A DNA stretch of 64,000 nucleotides, taken from NCBI GenBank assembly GCA_030035585.1, contig CM057460.1, positions 134,462,714 to 134,526,713 on the forward strand, given 5' to 3'. The notes beneath the pieces are model-generated. The model saw nothing but the letters and a program-made list of their open reading frames with translations. It had not been told where the DNA came from and made no database searches. The position numbers were made by a program, and so were the translations under genes. This document shows, one piece after another, positions 24,448-35,817 of the stretch (position 1 is its first letter; each line of letters starts with the position of its first letter). Origin of the DNA: Dugong dugon. Its lineage: Eukaryota; Chordata; Mammalia; Sirenia; Dugongidae.

Positions 24448-25812
24448 TCTGATTTTAAACCGTGCAGTATCCCCTTGTTCTGCTCAAGCAACTCCCTCTT
24501 GGTTTATGTACAAGTCTATAAGCACAATTAAGTGTTCCGGAATTCCTATCCTTTGCAATGTTATTCGTAATTTGTTCCACACAGTTGAATGCCTTTGTGT
24601 AGTCAATAAAACACAGTCAAACATCTTTCTGGTATTCTCTGCTTTCAGTCTAGATCTATCTGATATCAGCAATGATATCCTTCATTGCACATCCTCTTCT
24701 AAATCCAGCTTTAAATTTCTGGCAGTTCCCTGTCAATGTACTACTGCAACTGTTTTTGAATTATCTTCAGCAAAACTTTACTTGCATGTGACATTAATGA
24801 TATTGTTTGATAATATCTGTATTCGTTTGGATCGCTTTTCTTTGGAATGGGCATGTATATGGTTCTCTTCCAGTTGTTTTAAAGTCAAAAAAGGTGTGCG
24901 TCAGGGTTGTATCATTCCACCATACTTATTCAATCTGTATGTTGAACAAATAATCCGAGGAGCTGCACTATATGAAGAAGAAAGCAGCATCAGGATTGGA
25001 GGAAGACTCATTAACAACCTACGATACACAGATGACACAACCTTGCTTGCTGAAAGCAAGCAGAACTTGAGGTTCTTACTGATGAAGATCAAACACAATA
25101 ACCTTCAGTATGGATTACATTTCAGCTTAAAAAAAACAAAAAACCTCACAATTGGACCAATATGCAACATCATGATAAACGGGGAAAAGATTGAAGTTGT
25201 CAAGGAATTCATTTTACTCGGATCCACAATCATTGCCCATGGAAGCAGCAGTCAAGAAATCAAACGATGTATTGCATTGGGCAAATCTGCTGCAAAAGAC
25301 CTCTTTAAAGTGTTAAAAAGCAAACATGTCACTTTGAAGGCTAATGTGCACCTGACCCAAACCATGATATTTTCAATCACCTCATATGCGTGTGAAAGCT
25401 GGACAATGAATACGGAAGACTGAAGAAGAATTGATATCCTTGAATTACGGTGTTGGCGAAAAATGTTAAATATACCAGGGACTGTCGGAAGAGTGAACAA
25501 ATCTGTCTTGGAAGAAGTACAGCCTGAATGCTCCTTAGAAGTGAGGATGGCGAGACTTCATCTCACATACTTTGGACTTGTTATCAGGAGGGACCAGTCC
25601 CTGGATAAGGATATCATGCTTGGTAAAGTGGAGGGTCAGGGAAAAAGAGGAAGACCCACAAGAAGAGGGATTGACACCATGGCTGCAAGAGTGGACTCAA
25701 ACATAGCAACAATTGTAAGGATGACACAAGACCAGGCAGTGATTCATTCTGTTGTACATGGGGTCGCTATGAGTCAGAACTGACTCAATGGCATCTAACA
25801 ACTATAACAAAA
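24448..25812 (+). mobile_element. RTE LINE with 5' inversion (twin-primed), copy 2
   Basis: 24448-24876 is antisense RTE from the middle of the polymerase. 24877-25812 is sense RTE continuing to the 3' end (GGGTCGCTATGAGTCAG). The two segments meet at the same place in the parent (around the codons FKVKKGV), overlapping by about 15 bases. Target duplication GGGGCCTACTT / GAGGCCTACTT (24437-24447 and 25813-25823). It is inserted in an L2. Confidence 0.88.
24877..25783 (+). pseudogene. RTE reverse transcriptase, C-terminal half (one in-frame stop)
   Basis: From KGVRQGCIIPPYLFNLYVEQ through the catalytic box YTDD (25025-25036; sister copies have YADD), LHFSLKKTKNL, ALGKSAAKDLFKVLKSK and SITSYACESWTMNTED. 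A single TGA at 25421-25423, in place of CGA in related copies, then the same frame resumes RRIDILELRCW and runs to a TGA at 25781-25783, also at a former CGA. One nonsense codon and no frameshift over about 300 codons suggest a fairly young copy. The part of the open frame upstream of 24877 is read from the inverted segment and is not real protein. Confidence 0.88.
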
Positions 25813-25823
25813 GAGGCCTACTT

Positions 25824-25890
25824 AATTGGCGTATGTTTTGCTGTGTATATTCTCAACTACAACAGCAAAATAGACAAAAAATTTAAAAAA
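25824..25890 (+). mobile_element. Very short L1 3' tail insertion
   Basis: A 67-bp A-rich-ended fragment (GTATGTTTTGCTGTGTATAT, later AAAATAGACAAAAAATTTAA) flanked by AAGAGGCCTACTT on both sides (25811-25823 and 25889-25901). The words fit an L1 3' terminus. It inserted into, and re-duplicated, the right target copy of the adjacent RTE. Confidence 0.6.
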
Positions 25891-26126
25891 GAGGCCTACT
25901 TGCAATAGACTTGAAAAGGGATTATAAACATAGAGACAAGGATGATGATTGTAGAAAGAAAGTCAAATGACAGACCTACTGTGGGTACAGAATAGAAGTA
26001 ATTAAAATGGTGGGACCAAGGCAACTAACACACCAGGACAATGCTAGTGTGGTTACTAGCAACACATCTTCAGGTAAAGGCAAGATTTGGGAGAGAATAA
26101 TGGATTCACTTTGGGTTACCAAAAGC

Positions 26127-27157
26127 TTCTAAGGAGCATTCTGGATGTACTTCTTCCAAGACAGATTTGTTTTTTCTTCTGTCAGTCCATGGTATTTTCA
26201 ATATTCTTTGCCAACACTGTAATTCAAAGGCATCAATTCTTCTTTGGTCTTCCTTATTCATTGTCCAGCTGTCACATGAATACCAGGTGATCGAAGATAT
26301 TATGGCTTGGGTCAAGCACATCTTAGTCCTCAAAGTGACATCTTTACTTTTTAACACTTTAAAGAGGTCTTTTGCAGCAGATTTGCCCAATGCAATATGT
26401 CATGTGATTTCCTGACTGCTGCTTCCATGGACTTTGATTGTGAATCCAAATAAAATGAAGTCCTTGACTTCAATATTTTCTCCATTTATCATGATATTGC
26501 TTATTGGTCCAGTTGTGAGGATTTTTGTTTTCTTTACGTTGAGGTGTAATCCATATTGAAGGATGTGGTCTTTGATCTTCATCTTCAAGTCCTCTTCACT
26601 TCCAGCAAGCAAGATTGTGTCACCTGCATAATGAAGGTTATTAATGAGTCTTTCTCCCATCCTGATGCTGCGTTCTTCTTTATACAGTCCAGCTTGTAGG
26701 GTTATTTGCTCAGCATACAGTTTGAATAAGTATGTGAAAGAATACAACCCTGACGCACATCTTTCCTGATTTTATACCACATAGTATCCCCTTGTTCTGT
26801 TCGAACGACTCATGTACAGGTTCTGTGTGACCACAATTAAGTGTTCTGGAATTCCCATTCTTCGTAATGTTATCCATAATTTTTTATGATCCACACAGTC
26901 GAATGCCTTGCAAAGTCAATAAAACACAGGTAAACATCTTTCTGGTATTCTCTGCTTTCAGCTAAGATCCATCTGACATCAGCAATGATCCTCGTTCCAT
27001 GTCCACTTCTGAATCCAGCTTGAATTTCCAGAAGTTCTCTCCCATGTATTGCTGCAATTGTTTTTGAATTATCTTCAGCAAAATTTTACTTATGTGTGAT
27101 ATTAATGATACTGTCCAATAACCCACATTCTGTTGGATCACCTTTTTCTTTAATAAC
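26127..27157 (-). mobile_element. RTE LINE fragment lacking its 3' end
   Basis: Antisense RTE from the region encoding SVLEEVHPECSLEA back through the reverse transcriptase to about the linker. The catalytic box reads YAGD (26619-26630) instead of YADD. Several frames: 26106-26390, 26400-26747. The usual 3' terminus (GTTGTTGTTAGGTGCCGTCG in this orientation) is absent at the left edge, so the copy was truncated after insertion or moved secondarily. Confidence 0.85.
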
Positions 27158-27456
27158 TTAATAGTCAGCTCTTTTTTCTTTACTCACATAATAATATTCA
27201 GGGACTATGATGTGACTCTGAGAGATGAAAACCAGACAACTTTCACATGGGGCAGGAGTGACGCCAATAGCAAATGCATCACCCAAATTTAATTTAAAGA
27301 AATGTTTGTTTAAAATTTTGGAGATAAAAATTTAATTTGTTTATTGTTCTTCATACTTATAACTCTTGAATACTCTCATTTAAAACATCAGATATTATGA
27401 TGAGTTTCATAAAACACACATTTGGTTAAATACCTTGTTTTATTTTACCCTTACCT
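27158..27456. other. Unassigned stretch
   Basis: Nothing recognised. Confidence 0.4.
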
Positions 27457-27467
27457 TTATAGTAAAT

Positions 27468-27643
27468 GGAGCCCTGGGGGCACAGTGGTTAAGAGCTTTG
27501 CTGCTAGCCAAGAGGTTGGCAGTTTGAATCCAGCAGCCGCTCCTTGAAAACCCTATGGGGCAGTTCTACTCATCCTGTAGAGTCACTGAATCGGAATCAA
27601 CTTGATGGCAACGGTTTTTTTTTGTTTTTGTTTTTTTTTTTGG
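27468..27643 (+). mobile_element. AfroSINE, type 1
   Basis: GGAGCCCTGGGGGCACAGTG head and tail CAACTTGATGGCAACGG, then a T/G-rich tail (27614-27642). Duplication TTATAGTAAAT / TTATGGTAAAT (27457-27467 and 27644-27654, 10/11). Confidence 0.95.
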
Positions 27644-27654
27644 TTATGGTAAAT

Positions 27655-29928
27655 AATAAATCCTTCCGAAATACTAGGCTTAAAATCACAAAATGAGAAA
27701 GTCTTCAGAAAAAATAGAATCAAAATGTTGACTTCAATATTAATAAAAAATTAACATTTAAAAATTTATATATTCATATATTGTACTTGTTTTCATAACT
27801 ATACACTTCACATATAGGTAATACACACACACACAGCAGGTTTTTTCCTTCCTCTTTTCCTTAAGTTCTATTTTCCATGCCTTTTCCTCTGCCTTCCCCC
27901 CCGGCCCAGAAGATCTACTTCTCACTCCCTGAAGAGAAGCCCTCCAATGCAGGTGAGGTGTAATCCTTCATTCTCCTATGAGCTAGGAAGAGAAGTCTTG
28001 GTTAGGAAAACTGATCTGATATTATGCTGAATTAATATGAGTGTCAGAATGCTACATAAATTGCTATGTGGGGTGTTCCATTAGCCTTTAGCTGTCAGAT
28101 GATCACTCCCCATTGCCTTTCTTTGCTGTGAACTATAACACATCAAGCTCTTTGGAATATCTTGAGTCTATAAGCAGGAACATGACTACTATGATGATGA
28201 GTAACCAGCACAAGGACTGAGCACCAAAACTTAGAATTCTAGTTTCAACTATGTCCCTGTCTTATTGGGTAATTAGTTCATCAATATTTGTTGCCTAAAT
28301 CACACTTATCCCCTATTTTATCAACCCTCCTTATACCTAAAATTAACACAGTTTGGGAACATGAGTCTATGGAACAAAGACATAGTCAATCCATATTCTG
28401 GGCCCAATTTCTAAGGCACCAAAGTTTCTTATTTCATCAACAAGTCCAAATGCCGTAATATGCAGAACAGTGTAAACACAGTTACTTATCACTTGGGAGA
28501 AACTGTTCTGAAAAAATTAGTCCTAGAATGTGGTACATAAATACAAGACCAATAAATACTTTCAGATATTTCATTTGATTTCCAAATGATTTCAAATGAA
28601 ACTCTGACACTGACACTAATTTGACAGGTTTCTAAGTCTTGATGTTCTTACATCTACCCAGATGCTATAAGGGTATATGAAAATCCCAATCTGAATAAGA
28701 GTAATCCTAAATGCTGTCATGAACTGAAGCTTTCCAAACTGTGAGAAATCCTAGCATATGGCCAATACGTAGTCACCAACTAACCACTATAGTTCTTTAC
28801 TCTGAATGTTGAAAATTCTGCAACTAATCCTCACTCATTAATTTCTTGCTTTGGCTTAATGAAACTGTTACCAAGGACTTCCTGTTAAATTGTATTTTCT
28901 AAGCCTGTGCTGTGCTTTCTTTACAAAATAAGCAGTTTCCTCTATTACTACTAAGTTGAGCCTCTGAATTTTAATTATTTTTGTCCCATTCTTATCCCAC
29001 CTTATCAGGGCTATGGCTATATAAAAATTTCCAAGTTGGCCAATAAAACAGTAAGTCTTAACCTTTTTAAGAATTTGATGGAAGACAAGACCCTAGGCCC
29101 AGGTAAATTTTCCTCACCAACTCTTCCCTCTCCCCCTACCCCCACCAGAGCCTAGGCTTTACAGATTTTAATTACAAGCTCCATCCCTTACAAACTTTAA
29201 AGTAATAATCTGCTAAATCAGGATATCAAACTTGTAAAAAAAATTAAAAAAAAAAAAAACTCTCTGGGCCTATTAAATTTTTTTTATAAATAAGAGGTTT
29301 TTTTGTTTTAATTTTGCTCCTCAAAAAATAAATAAGACTTAATCCTGGAGTGAGGAGAGGGGGAAAAGGTATGTTTACTTTTAAACTGGTTGTGAATGTT
29401 TTACTAAATAATTTCTTTGTGATTTTTCTATAATTCCAGTATAATTTCTTCTATGTAGTTCTAGCGAAAATTTTTGAAGCAGCTATCAATCTAGTGTCTA
29501 GACACTGATTATCTCTAATGAGGGATGGAATTATTGGATGCCTAATTAAATGCAATCCCTCAACATTAAGAAGATTGTTATCCATCCTTGGCTAAGGAAG
29601 TTACCGATTATGTCACCTTCCATATTACACATCGTTGCATTTTTTTTAAATATTGTTTTATGCCATGGAGTTTTCTTTGTCTTGCTGCTGGACTTTCTTT
29701 GTGTAATTTGACTCAGCTATAAAATTTAGTGTCTTAAAATTTGGACAAAGTAATTTTTATTTTTATTTTTTATAATTCTCTTTACAAACATACATCACAA
29801 TAAAACAAACATGGTTACAGCAACAAAGTCACTAAGACAAAAATACGACCAAGTCCCAGCCAATGGCTCGAGTTAAAATGATTTTATTATTACAAATTTC
29901 AGTTTTTACTCACATATTGTTCTCCATG
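27655..29928. other. Repeat-poor unassigned stretch
   Basis: About 2.3 kb without a recognised transposon, apart from a short CA run (about 27822-27836) and A runs near 29235-29260. No coding exon seen. Candidate for conserved non-coding sequence, untested. Confidence 0.4.
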
Positions 29929-30063
29929 GTAGTGATTTTCAACCTATTTTTAAACCCAGCACATCTGAGGAATATAACACATGCCCAACACCACAGCAGC
30001 AATTCCCATCTGGCTGGAAGATGGTGGAGAACAGAGGGGCTATCAGAATTGAGAATCACTACT
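29929..30063. mobile_element. hAT-type MITE-like element
   Basis: A 135-bp unit with terminal inverted repeats GTAGTGATTTTCAA (left) and, reversed, GTAGTGATTCTCAA (right). The AGTG(A/G)TTCTCAA terminus is typical of mammalian hAT-Charlie derivatives such as MER20 and MER5. I cannot name the subfamily, and the flanking 8-bp duplication is not clear. Confidence 0.5.
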
Positions 30064-31356
30064 CAGTGGCAAAATAATATTTTCTTGTCATCCATATTAT
30101 ATGTCAAGAAAGAATCTAAGAGTATTGGCTAATCATGGAGGGAATTTCACTCTATCACCATGCCAAAAAGAGAAATTAGTCAAGGTATTGCTTCAATTTT
30201 CATACAAGATAATATATGCGGCAGGAAAAAAAAAAGTTTCCTTCTTTAAAAAAATTTGTGGTTTACGTATTAGAAAGCTTCATTGATCATACTAAGAAAT
30301 CACCATGTCTTTATAATTATGATGAAGTCAGTACACAGGCATCTACAGTTTCCACATAGACACACCTTAGTGTTTGGAAGTATGTCTAAGAAATAACACC
30401 CTCTGAATTAAAGTAAGTATCCGTATGTAGAAGTATCTGCGGTGGTAGATTACTTGTATATCTGCCCTGGGAGATGACTTGAAAAACCTAGGTAGTCCTC
30501 CAATCCAATCTCTGAGACCAGGATATAACTTAATTACCCAGTTATTTGGTAACATGTCAGGCATGAGGAGATGATAATTTTGACAAATTATTTAAAAGGG
30601 AACCGGAAAGGAAGAATTGATCAATTTTCTTCTCTATATTGGCTACTGAAAAGCTCAGATTCACATTTATAACCCACGTCTATCAAACATACAGAATCTC
30701 ACAGACTTGTATTTTCTATGCAAACACTGTTATTTTTTCTTTTCTTTCTTTCTTCTTGGATCTTATTTTTGCATTTAAAGTTTTAAAAACCTCATCACAA
30801 TTTATTGTGTATATTACCACAAACAATATTAAATTGCTTAGCAAAATTATAAACACCTGTGCATAAGCACGCCATAAGAGAAAGAGTTCTCCAAAGAGCA
30901 GATACGAGTTTTCTGTAAGGTGCATCTTCAAGGGCCTGACATTTACATTCCTAGAGGAAATGAGCACACCAGAGTCTCAGATCTTGATTCCAACAGCATT
31001 AACATCATGTAACTACCTAGTTGGAGTCTATATTCCTAAGCAGCCATTTGGCACATTTAATTTACGTTTCTCCGTGAGAGAGACTGTGCTGACCAGCTGA
31101 CGTGAGCATTCTGATATGCTTAGTATAATTTCCTCTGTAAATTTTCACGTTGGCATTCTGGTGCATTAATCAGTCTCTTCTAAGTTTCACATGAGTCAGT
31201 CCTTGAACCCTGACCAGTTTAGGTCTGGTAGAATTTAGTTGCTGATCATGTGCAGGTGATGAACAGCCCCTGAAGCTGTTGTGCTGCCCCATGTGTGCCT
31301 CAAGGAGCGGCCACAAAGCCACTCTTTGGCCCCACTCCATTTGCAACATCCCTTAT
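30064..31356. other. Unassigned stretch
   Basis: About 1.3 kb with no gene or named repeat seen. Confidence 0.4.
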
Positions 31357-31540
31357 GTTGTTGTTGTTAGGTGTCATCGGGTCGACTTCAACTCATAGCA
31401 GCCCCATGTGGCAGAGTAGAACTACCCCTTAAAGTTTTCTAGGCTTTAATCTTTACAGGAGCAGATCATCAGGTCTTTCTCCTGTGGAACAACTGGGGGA
31501 TTCGAACTGCTGACCTTTCGGGTAGTAGCCGAGCACTTAA
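31357..31540 (-). mobile_element. AfroSINE, long type 1, head eroded
   Basis: Reverse SINE beginning (3' end) GTTGTTGTTAGGTGTCATCG and running through CCCATGTGGCAGAGTAGAAC and CTTTACAGGAGCAGATCATC to the minus-strand B-box. The terminal A-box segment is no longer recognisable (after TTAACTAGTCAGC). Confidence 0.85.
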
Positions 31541-31639
31541 CTAGTCAGCGGAACACTTCATTACAGCTTTTATATTCCCCGTTAGTGCATTTTGACATGC
31601 CATTACAACGTGACTATTTATCCGCACAAAATCTACTAC

Positions 31640-32160
31640 TGTTATGGATTAAATTGTGTCCCCTAAAGATGTGTGTCAACTTTGCTAGGCCATGATCCCC
31701 AGTATTGTGTGATTGTCCACCATTCTGTCTTCCGATGTGATTCTCCTATGTGTTGTAAATCCCCCCTCTACGATGCTAATGAGGCAGGATTAGAGGTAGT
31801 TATGTTAATGAGGCAGGACTCAATCTACAAAATTAGGTTGTATCTTGAGTCAATCTCTTTTGAGATATAAAAGAGAGAAGCAATCAGAGAAACAGGAGAC
31901 CTCCTGGCACCAAGAATGAAGAACCAGGTGGGGAGTGCCTCCTTTCGACCCAGGGTCCCTGTGCTGAAACACTCCTCGACCAGGGAAGACTGATGACAAG
32001 GACATTCTCCAAGAGCCACCAGAGAAAGAAAGCCTTCCCCTGGAGCTGGCATCCTGAATTCGGACTTCTAGCCTCCTAGACTTCGAGAGAATGAATTTCT
32101 CTTTGTTAAAGCCATCCACTTGTGGTATTTCTGACATAGCAGCACTAGATGACTAAGACA
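31640..32160 (+). mobile_element. Solo LTR, ERVL-MaLR (MLT1-like), subtype A, longest copy
   Basis: TGTTATGGATTAAATTGTGT to ACTAAGACA with a perfect 5-bp duplication ACTAC (31635-31639 and 32161-32165). It carries the subtype A block ATTCTGTCTTCCGATGTGAT. The polyadenylation signal has decayed to AATGAA. Confidence 0.9.
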
Positions 32161-32349
32161 ACTACTATGCCATCCTGGTGAGGAAAATGGTGGAACTCAC
32201 TCTGGATACCAAAAAATAGAAAGATGTATTTAGAAGATCTGAACTCTACCAAAGGAGCACAATCTCTGATATTTTCTTCCTTTGGAAAAAAACTTATTTT
32301 GGGATGTTCTTGGATAATCAGTCAGATGCTTTTGAGGAGTAGGCATGCT

Positions 32350-32530
32350 TGTTTACTCCTTCATCTAGCAAGCATTTACTGAGCATCAACTACATGTTAA
32401 ATGTTGTGTTATGTGTTAGATCCTGCCTCTTTATGGAATAAAGGTCCAGTGAGGGCTACAGATATTTTGAAAGTACAGAAATAACTGTGTTCTTATACAT
32501 TGTGGTAAGAGCTGTGAAAAACAATAATTA
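32350..32530 (-). repeat. L2 LINE 3'-end fragment, reverse
   Basis: TCATCTAGCAAGCATTTACT, GAGCATCAACTAC and GTGGTAAGAGCTGTGAAAA follow the order of reverse-strand L2 3' sequence. Confidence 0.5.
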
Positions 32531-33244
32531 AGATCTGAAGTAGAAAATAACAAAGGGAGGAAACAATACTAGATTGTAGGCACAGAGCAGCTCTCCCTCC
32601 CCCTACAGAAGATGCCTTTTAACTAGGATGAACCTGCATGTTCATTTGGTTGGGACAGTCTCAGTTAATGCCAGCCGTCCTAGCATAATTATTAATAGAG
32701 CCTGCTTTTCCACTAAAAGTAAGATAATAAATCATACAGTCACACTACTTTTAAACAACATGGAAACTCAGTAAAGTGCTAGGTCCCATAAGGGATAATG
32801 ACTTCTAAGTACTTTGGGAAAACATCCTGAGGTGAAGATAAGCATTAGCAGTGTAATGGGCTGAGATTAACTTCATTCCTGGCTTGATTCCAGGAAAAAA
32901 AATCACAGCTTCAAACATAATGTATTTAAGGGCATGGAATCAATGTTGAGTGAAGACAAAAGAACAGGAATCTTCTGTAAATAAAACTTGAATCATTTTC
33001 CACATTGTGAAGACAGAATTAGCAGAAGAGGAAAACATTAGGCCTTTCTGCAACATGAAAACCTAGAAACTTTTTTATATGAAAGCAGAGAGCAGAATGT
33101 AGTAAAAAAAAAATACGTAAACCAAAAGAACCTTGGAAATCAGCTCATACAGATCCCCCATCTTAAGAGAAAACGATGCCAGAAGACATAAATGTGAATG
33201 GTAGACTTTGAAGCTGAGAGTCTCTACTGTATAATGCAAAAAGC
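32531..33244. other. Unassigned stretch
   Basis: No gene or named repeat seen. Confidence 0.4.
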
Positions 33245-33440
33245 AAAGGATCCCACTCAGGCTACGTGTTTTATGATCCCAGTTCCTTAGGCACATCACT
33301 TCATTCCTCTGCACCTCGATTTCCTTGATGTAAAACCAGCCAGAATCAAACTATCCTCCCTACTGTGTCTCAGGGTTGTTGTGAGTATTAAATAAAATCA
33401 TTTAAGTATAAAGGCCTTTGCAAATTTAGTTACTGTTAGA
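33245..33440 (+). repeat. MIR SINE, diverged
   Basis: GTTCCTTAGGCACATCACTT, CTGCACCTCGATTTCCTTGA, CAGGGTTGTTGTGAGTATTA and AAATAAAATCATTTAAGTA follow MIR order. Confidence 0.65.
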
Positions 33441-34041
33441 AGCACATTCATTAGCCAAGCCCACTTTCTAAGCAAAATGGTCTAATGCTACCTTGACGTG
33501 TTGTGGCCAGAAGTTTCCACAGTGGTGTAAAGGAGACCCTGATTTGAGTTTTGCAGCTCTCATATCTCTTTCTTTCCCTGCCCCTAAAAATTCACCAAAT
33601 CAAATACAAATAAAGACGGTAATTAGGTAATTAACAAGAATTAGGGCTTTACATTTGCTCTAGTTTCAGCTGAGGAGGCCATATCTATAAAAGAGACTAT
33701 GCATCAACATACACAAAGGCCTTCCGTTTTAGGATTGGTTTGCCACAGACCTAAACAAGTTCAGCAACTGAAACCGCTAAGCAAATTTGAAACGAGGAAT
33801 TATTAGGCTGAGAGTGAAATCTGAGCTGTTAAAATGAGCATAGTTATTCTGCAGAATAAATAGTCCGGCATAATTACTGTGAATGGCAGCACTAAAATGG
33901 AAGAACTAGAGTCTTGAAAAGGTCTCTTACACAGATGGGTCAGTATTTTTTCATGCTGTACAAAGAATTTTCAAGTAAATGCAGAAGATCTGTTAAAACT
34001 TCTAAAGAGTGAAATGAATCTAGTGAGCATAGTGAATGAAG
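33441..34041. other. Unassigned stretch
   Basis: Nothing recognised. Confidence 0.4.
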
Positions 34042-34053
34042 TAGGGTAAGCTA

Positions 34054-34264
34054 CCCATAGCCGTCCAGTCAATTCTGTCTCATAGTGACCCTACAGGACA
34101 GGCTAAAACTGCACCAAAGGATTTCCAAGGCTATAAATCTTCAGGAAAGCAGACTGCCGCATTTTTCTCCCATGGAGTGGCTGGTAGGTTCAAACTGCTG
34201 ACCTTTCAGTTAGCAGCCAAGATTAGCAGCCAAGTGCTTTAACCACTGCACCACCAGGGCTCCT
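34054..34264 (-). mobile_element. AfroSINE, long type 1, with internal duplication
   Basis: Perfect 12-bp duplication TAGGGTAAGCTA (34042-34053 and 34265-34276). Reverse SINE with minus-strand head GGAGCCCTGGTGGTGCAGTG. It contains a small internal tandem duplication in the head (AGCAGCCAAGATT / AGCAGCCAAGTGC). Confidence 0.95.
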
Positions 34265-34299
34265 TAGGGTAAGCTAGGACACAGGAACAAAAACTTGTA

Positions 34300-34620
34300 T
34301 GAACATGGTAGACGTTTATTTCTTGCTCATGTAAGAAGCCGAGCAGGTGCTTCTGATTGTTGAGGGCTCTCCTGCACACAGGCCTCAAGTACTCACTTCT
34401 GTGACCCTGCCTTTCTCTAGGGCCTCACTGTCAGTTGCATTCAGCTTCTGAAAAGGGGAAAAGGCTGGAGGGAACACAGGCACAACTTAATAGCCATGAC
34501 TAAGCAATTGCACACTACATCCTCTCATTTTGCTGTCTAGAACTGGAGCACACCGCCACACCCAACTCCAAAAGAGCCTGGGAAATAGATTCTAACTGGG
34601 AAGAAGAGAAAAGCATGGCT
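34300..34620. repeat. Possible old interspersed repeat, family not named
   Basis: GTTTATTTCTTGCTCATGTA, later CACACCCAACTCCAAAAGAG and CTGGGAAATAGATTCTAACT, look like a mammalian interspersed repeat I have seen but cannot assign. The call rests on resemblance only. Confidence 0.3.
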
Positions 34621-35817
34621 TTCAATAAACAGCTAACATTCTGTGTTAATTCTTATTAACAGGTAAGATTTCTAGTTAAATAAATTCCATGCCAGGACCT
34701 GCAGTAGAATGGAAGTAAGCCTAACAAGTGAAAAAGGTGATGAAGTGACCCATCTTCCACTTGCCACTTTTCTCACTCTGCATTGTGCCCAACAGAGTCC
34801 CCAGCTCCTTACAAAGAGCAGAATTTCTTCTCTGTGGCCAATCCTTTATGTCCAATGCTTTACTAATAGTGAAAGGGATCAGTTTCAGGCATATTGGCCT
34901 TGTGAAAAGTCTTTGGCCAGATTATGACAGATCCATTCCCTGTAACCTATACAGTACTCTGGAAGTTATAGACTTCTTAGAAATTTTCATTTGAAAACCT
35001 TCATACACCTTGGCAATGATTTGCAACGAGTACGATTTTCAACCACAGAGAGTATTAGGAACTCTAGACGTTGAGGCCTTTGGGCCCAAAACCAATTTAA
35101 GTTGTGCTCCTACTTTTCCGATCATTCTGGAAGGTGATCCCTGACTTAGCCACACACTACTTTGAAAGCAGAGAAACCATTGGGAAAGAAGAATGCAAGG
35201 CTTGGCTGCAGGGCTTGGTGTTCAACTGAAAGGCAATACTTCAGGAAATTGTGAAACCATCCATCGTTAAGTAGATGGTATGAAGATGGAGAATATTATC
35301 TAAAAATACAAGATTCTGTTAGAAAAAGTTACTTTTCAGCTACCATTTGTGTCTCCGATCATCTTTCTGCCTACTTCTCTCTTTTTCTCAGAATGAGAAA
35401 GAAAGTGGATGCCTAGATTAAACTTTCCTTAGCTGGGTAATAAGAAATTTATCATTTCAACCAAATTATGTTTTCAATGCAAGGGACAAGGTATTTTCAA
35501 GAGAATGAATATAATGATGCAGCATGGTCTTTAAGCAGGACAAGAAGGGAAGTGAAGTCTGAAGGTTGAGTTTTAAGATACAGAGAACATGGCAGAGGTG
35601 AGAAGGTGTCAGTGGACTGACTGACTTTGTTGGAGTTACTGAGGTGCCAGTCATAACCTCTGCCCTATAGGTTCTGAACCAGACACAGAAACAGACCTTG
35701 AATGTCATAATAATTTTTGACAAAGTTGGATTGGTTAATATAGCTTGAGCCTATGGCCATAGTGAGGTTGCTTAAAACTACACATACCCTGAATTGGACT
35801 GATTTGTAGTTTTAAAT
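34621..35817. other. Unassigned stretch
   Basis: No gene or named repeat seen. Overlapping frames at 34709-34994 are short and unrelated to known domains. Confidence 0.4.

Larger units (their letters stand above)
23565..26090 (-). repeat. L2 LINE, reverse, split by RTE and L1 fragment
   Basis: Left part 23565-24447: GTTTATTGAGCATC start, CTATCAAGGAGATAGCAGCT, GAGGAGACTGGCTGTAGCAG, AGGATGGGAGCAACTGAAAT. Right part about 25902-26090: CAATAGACTTGAAAAGGG, GGATGATGATTGTAGAAAG. These are successive parts of reverse-strand L2. The RTE at 24448-25812 and an L1 tail at 25824-25890 are inserted at one point. Confidence 0.65.

Noticed and set aside
24506..24876. N-terminal part of the 305-codon frame as novel protein
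   Set aside because: It is read antisense through an inverted RTE segment. The true coding sense is the other strand.
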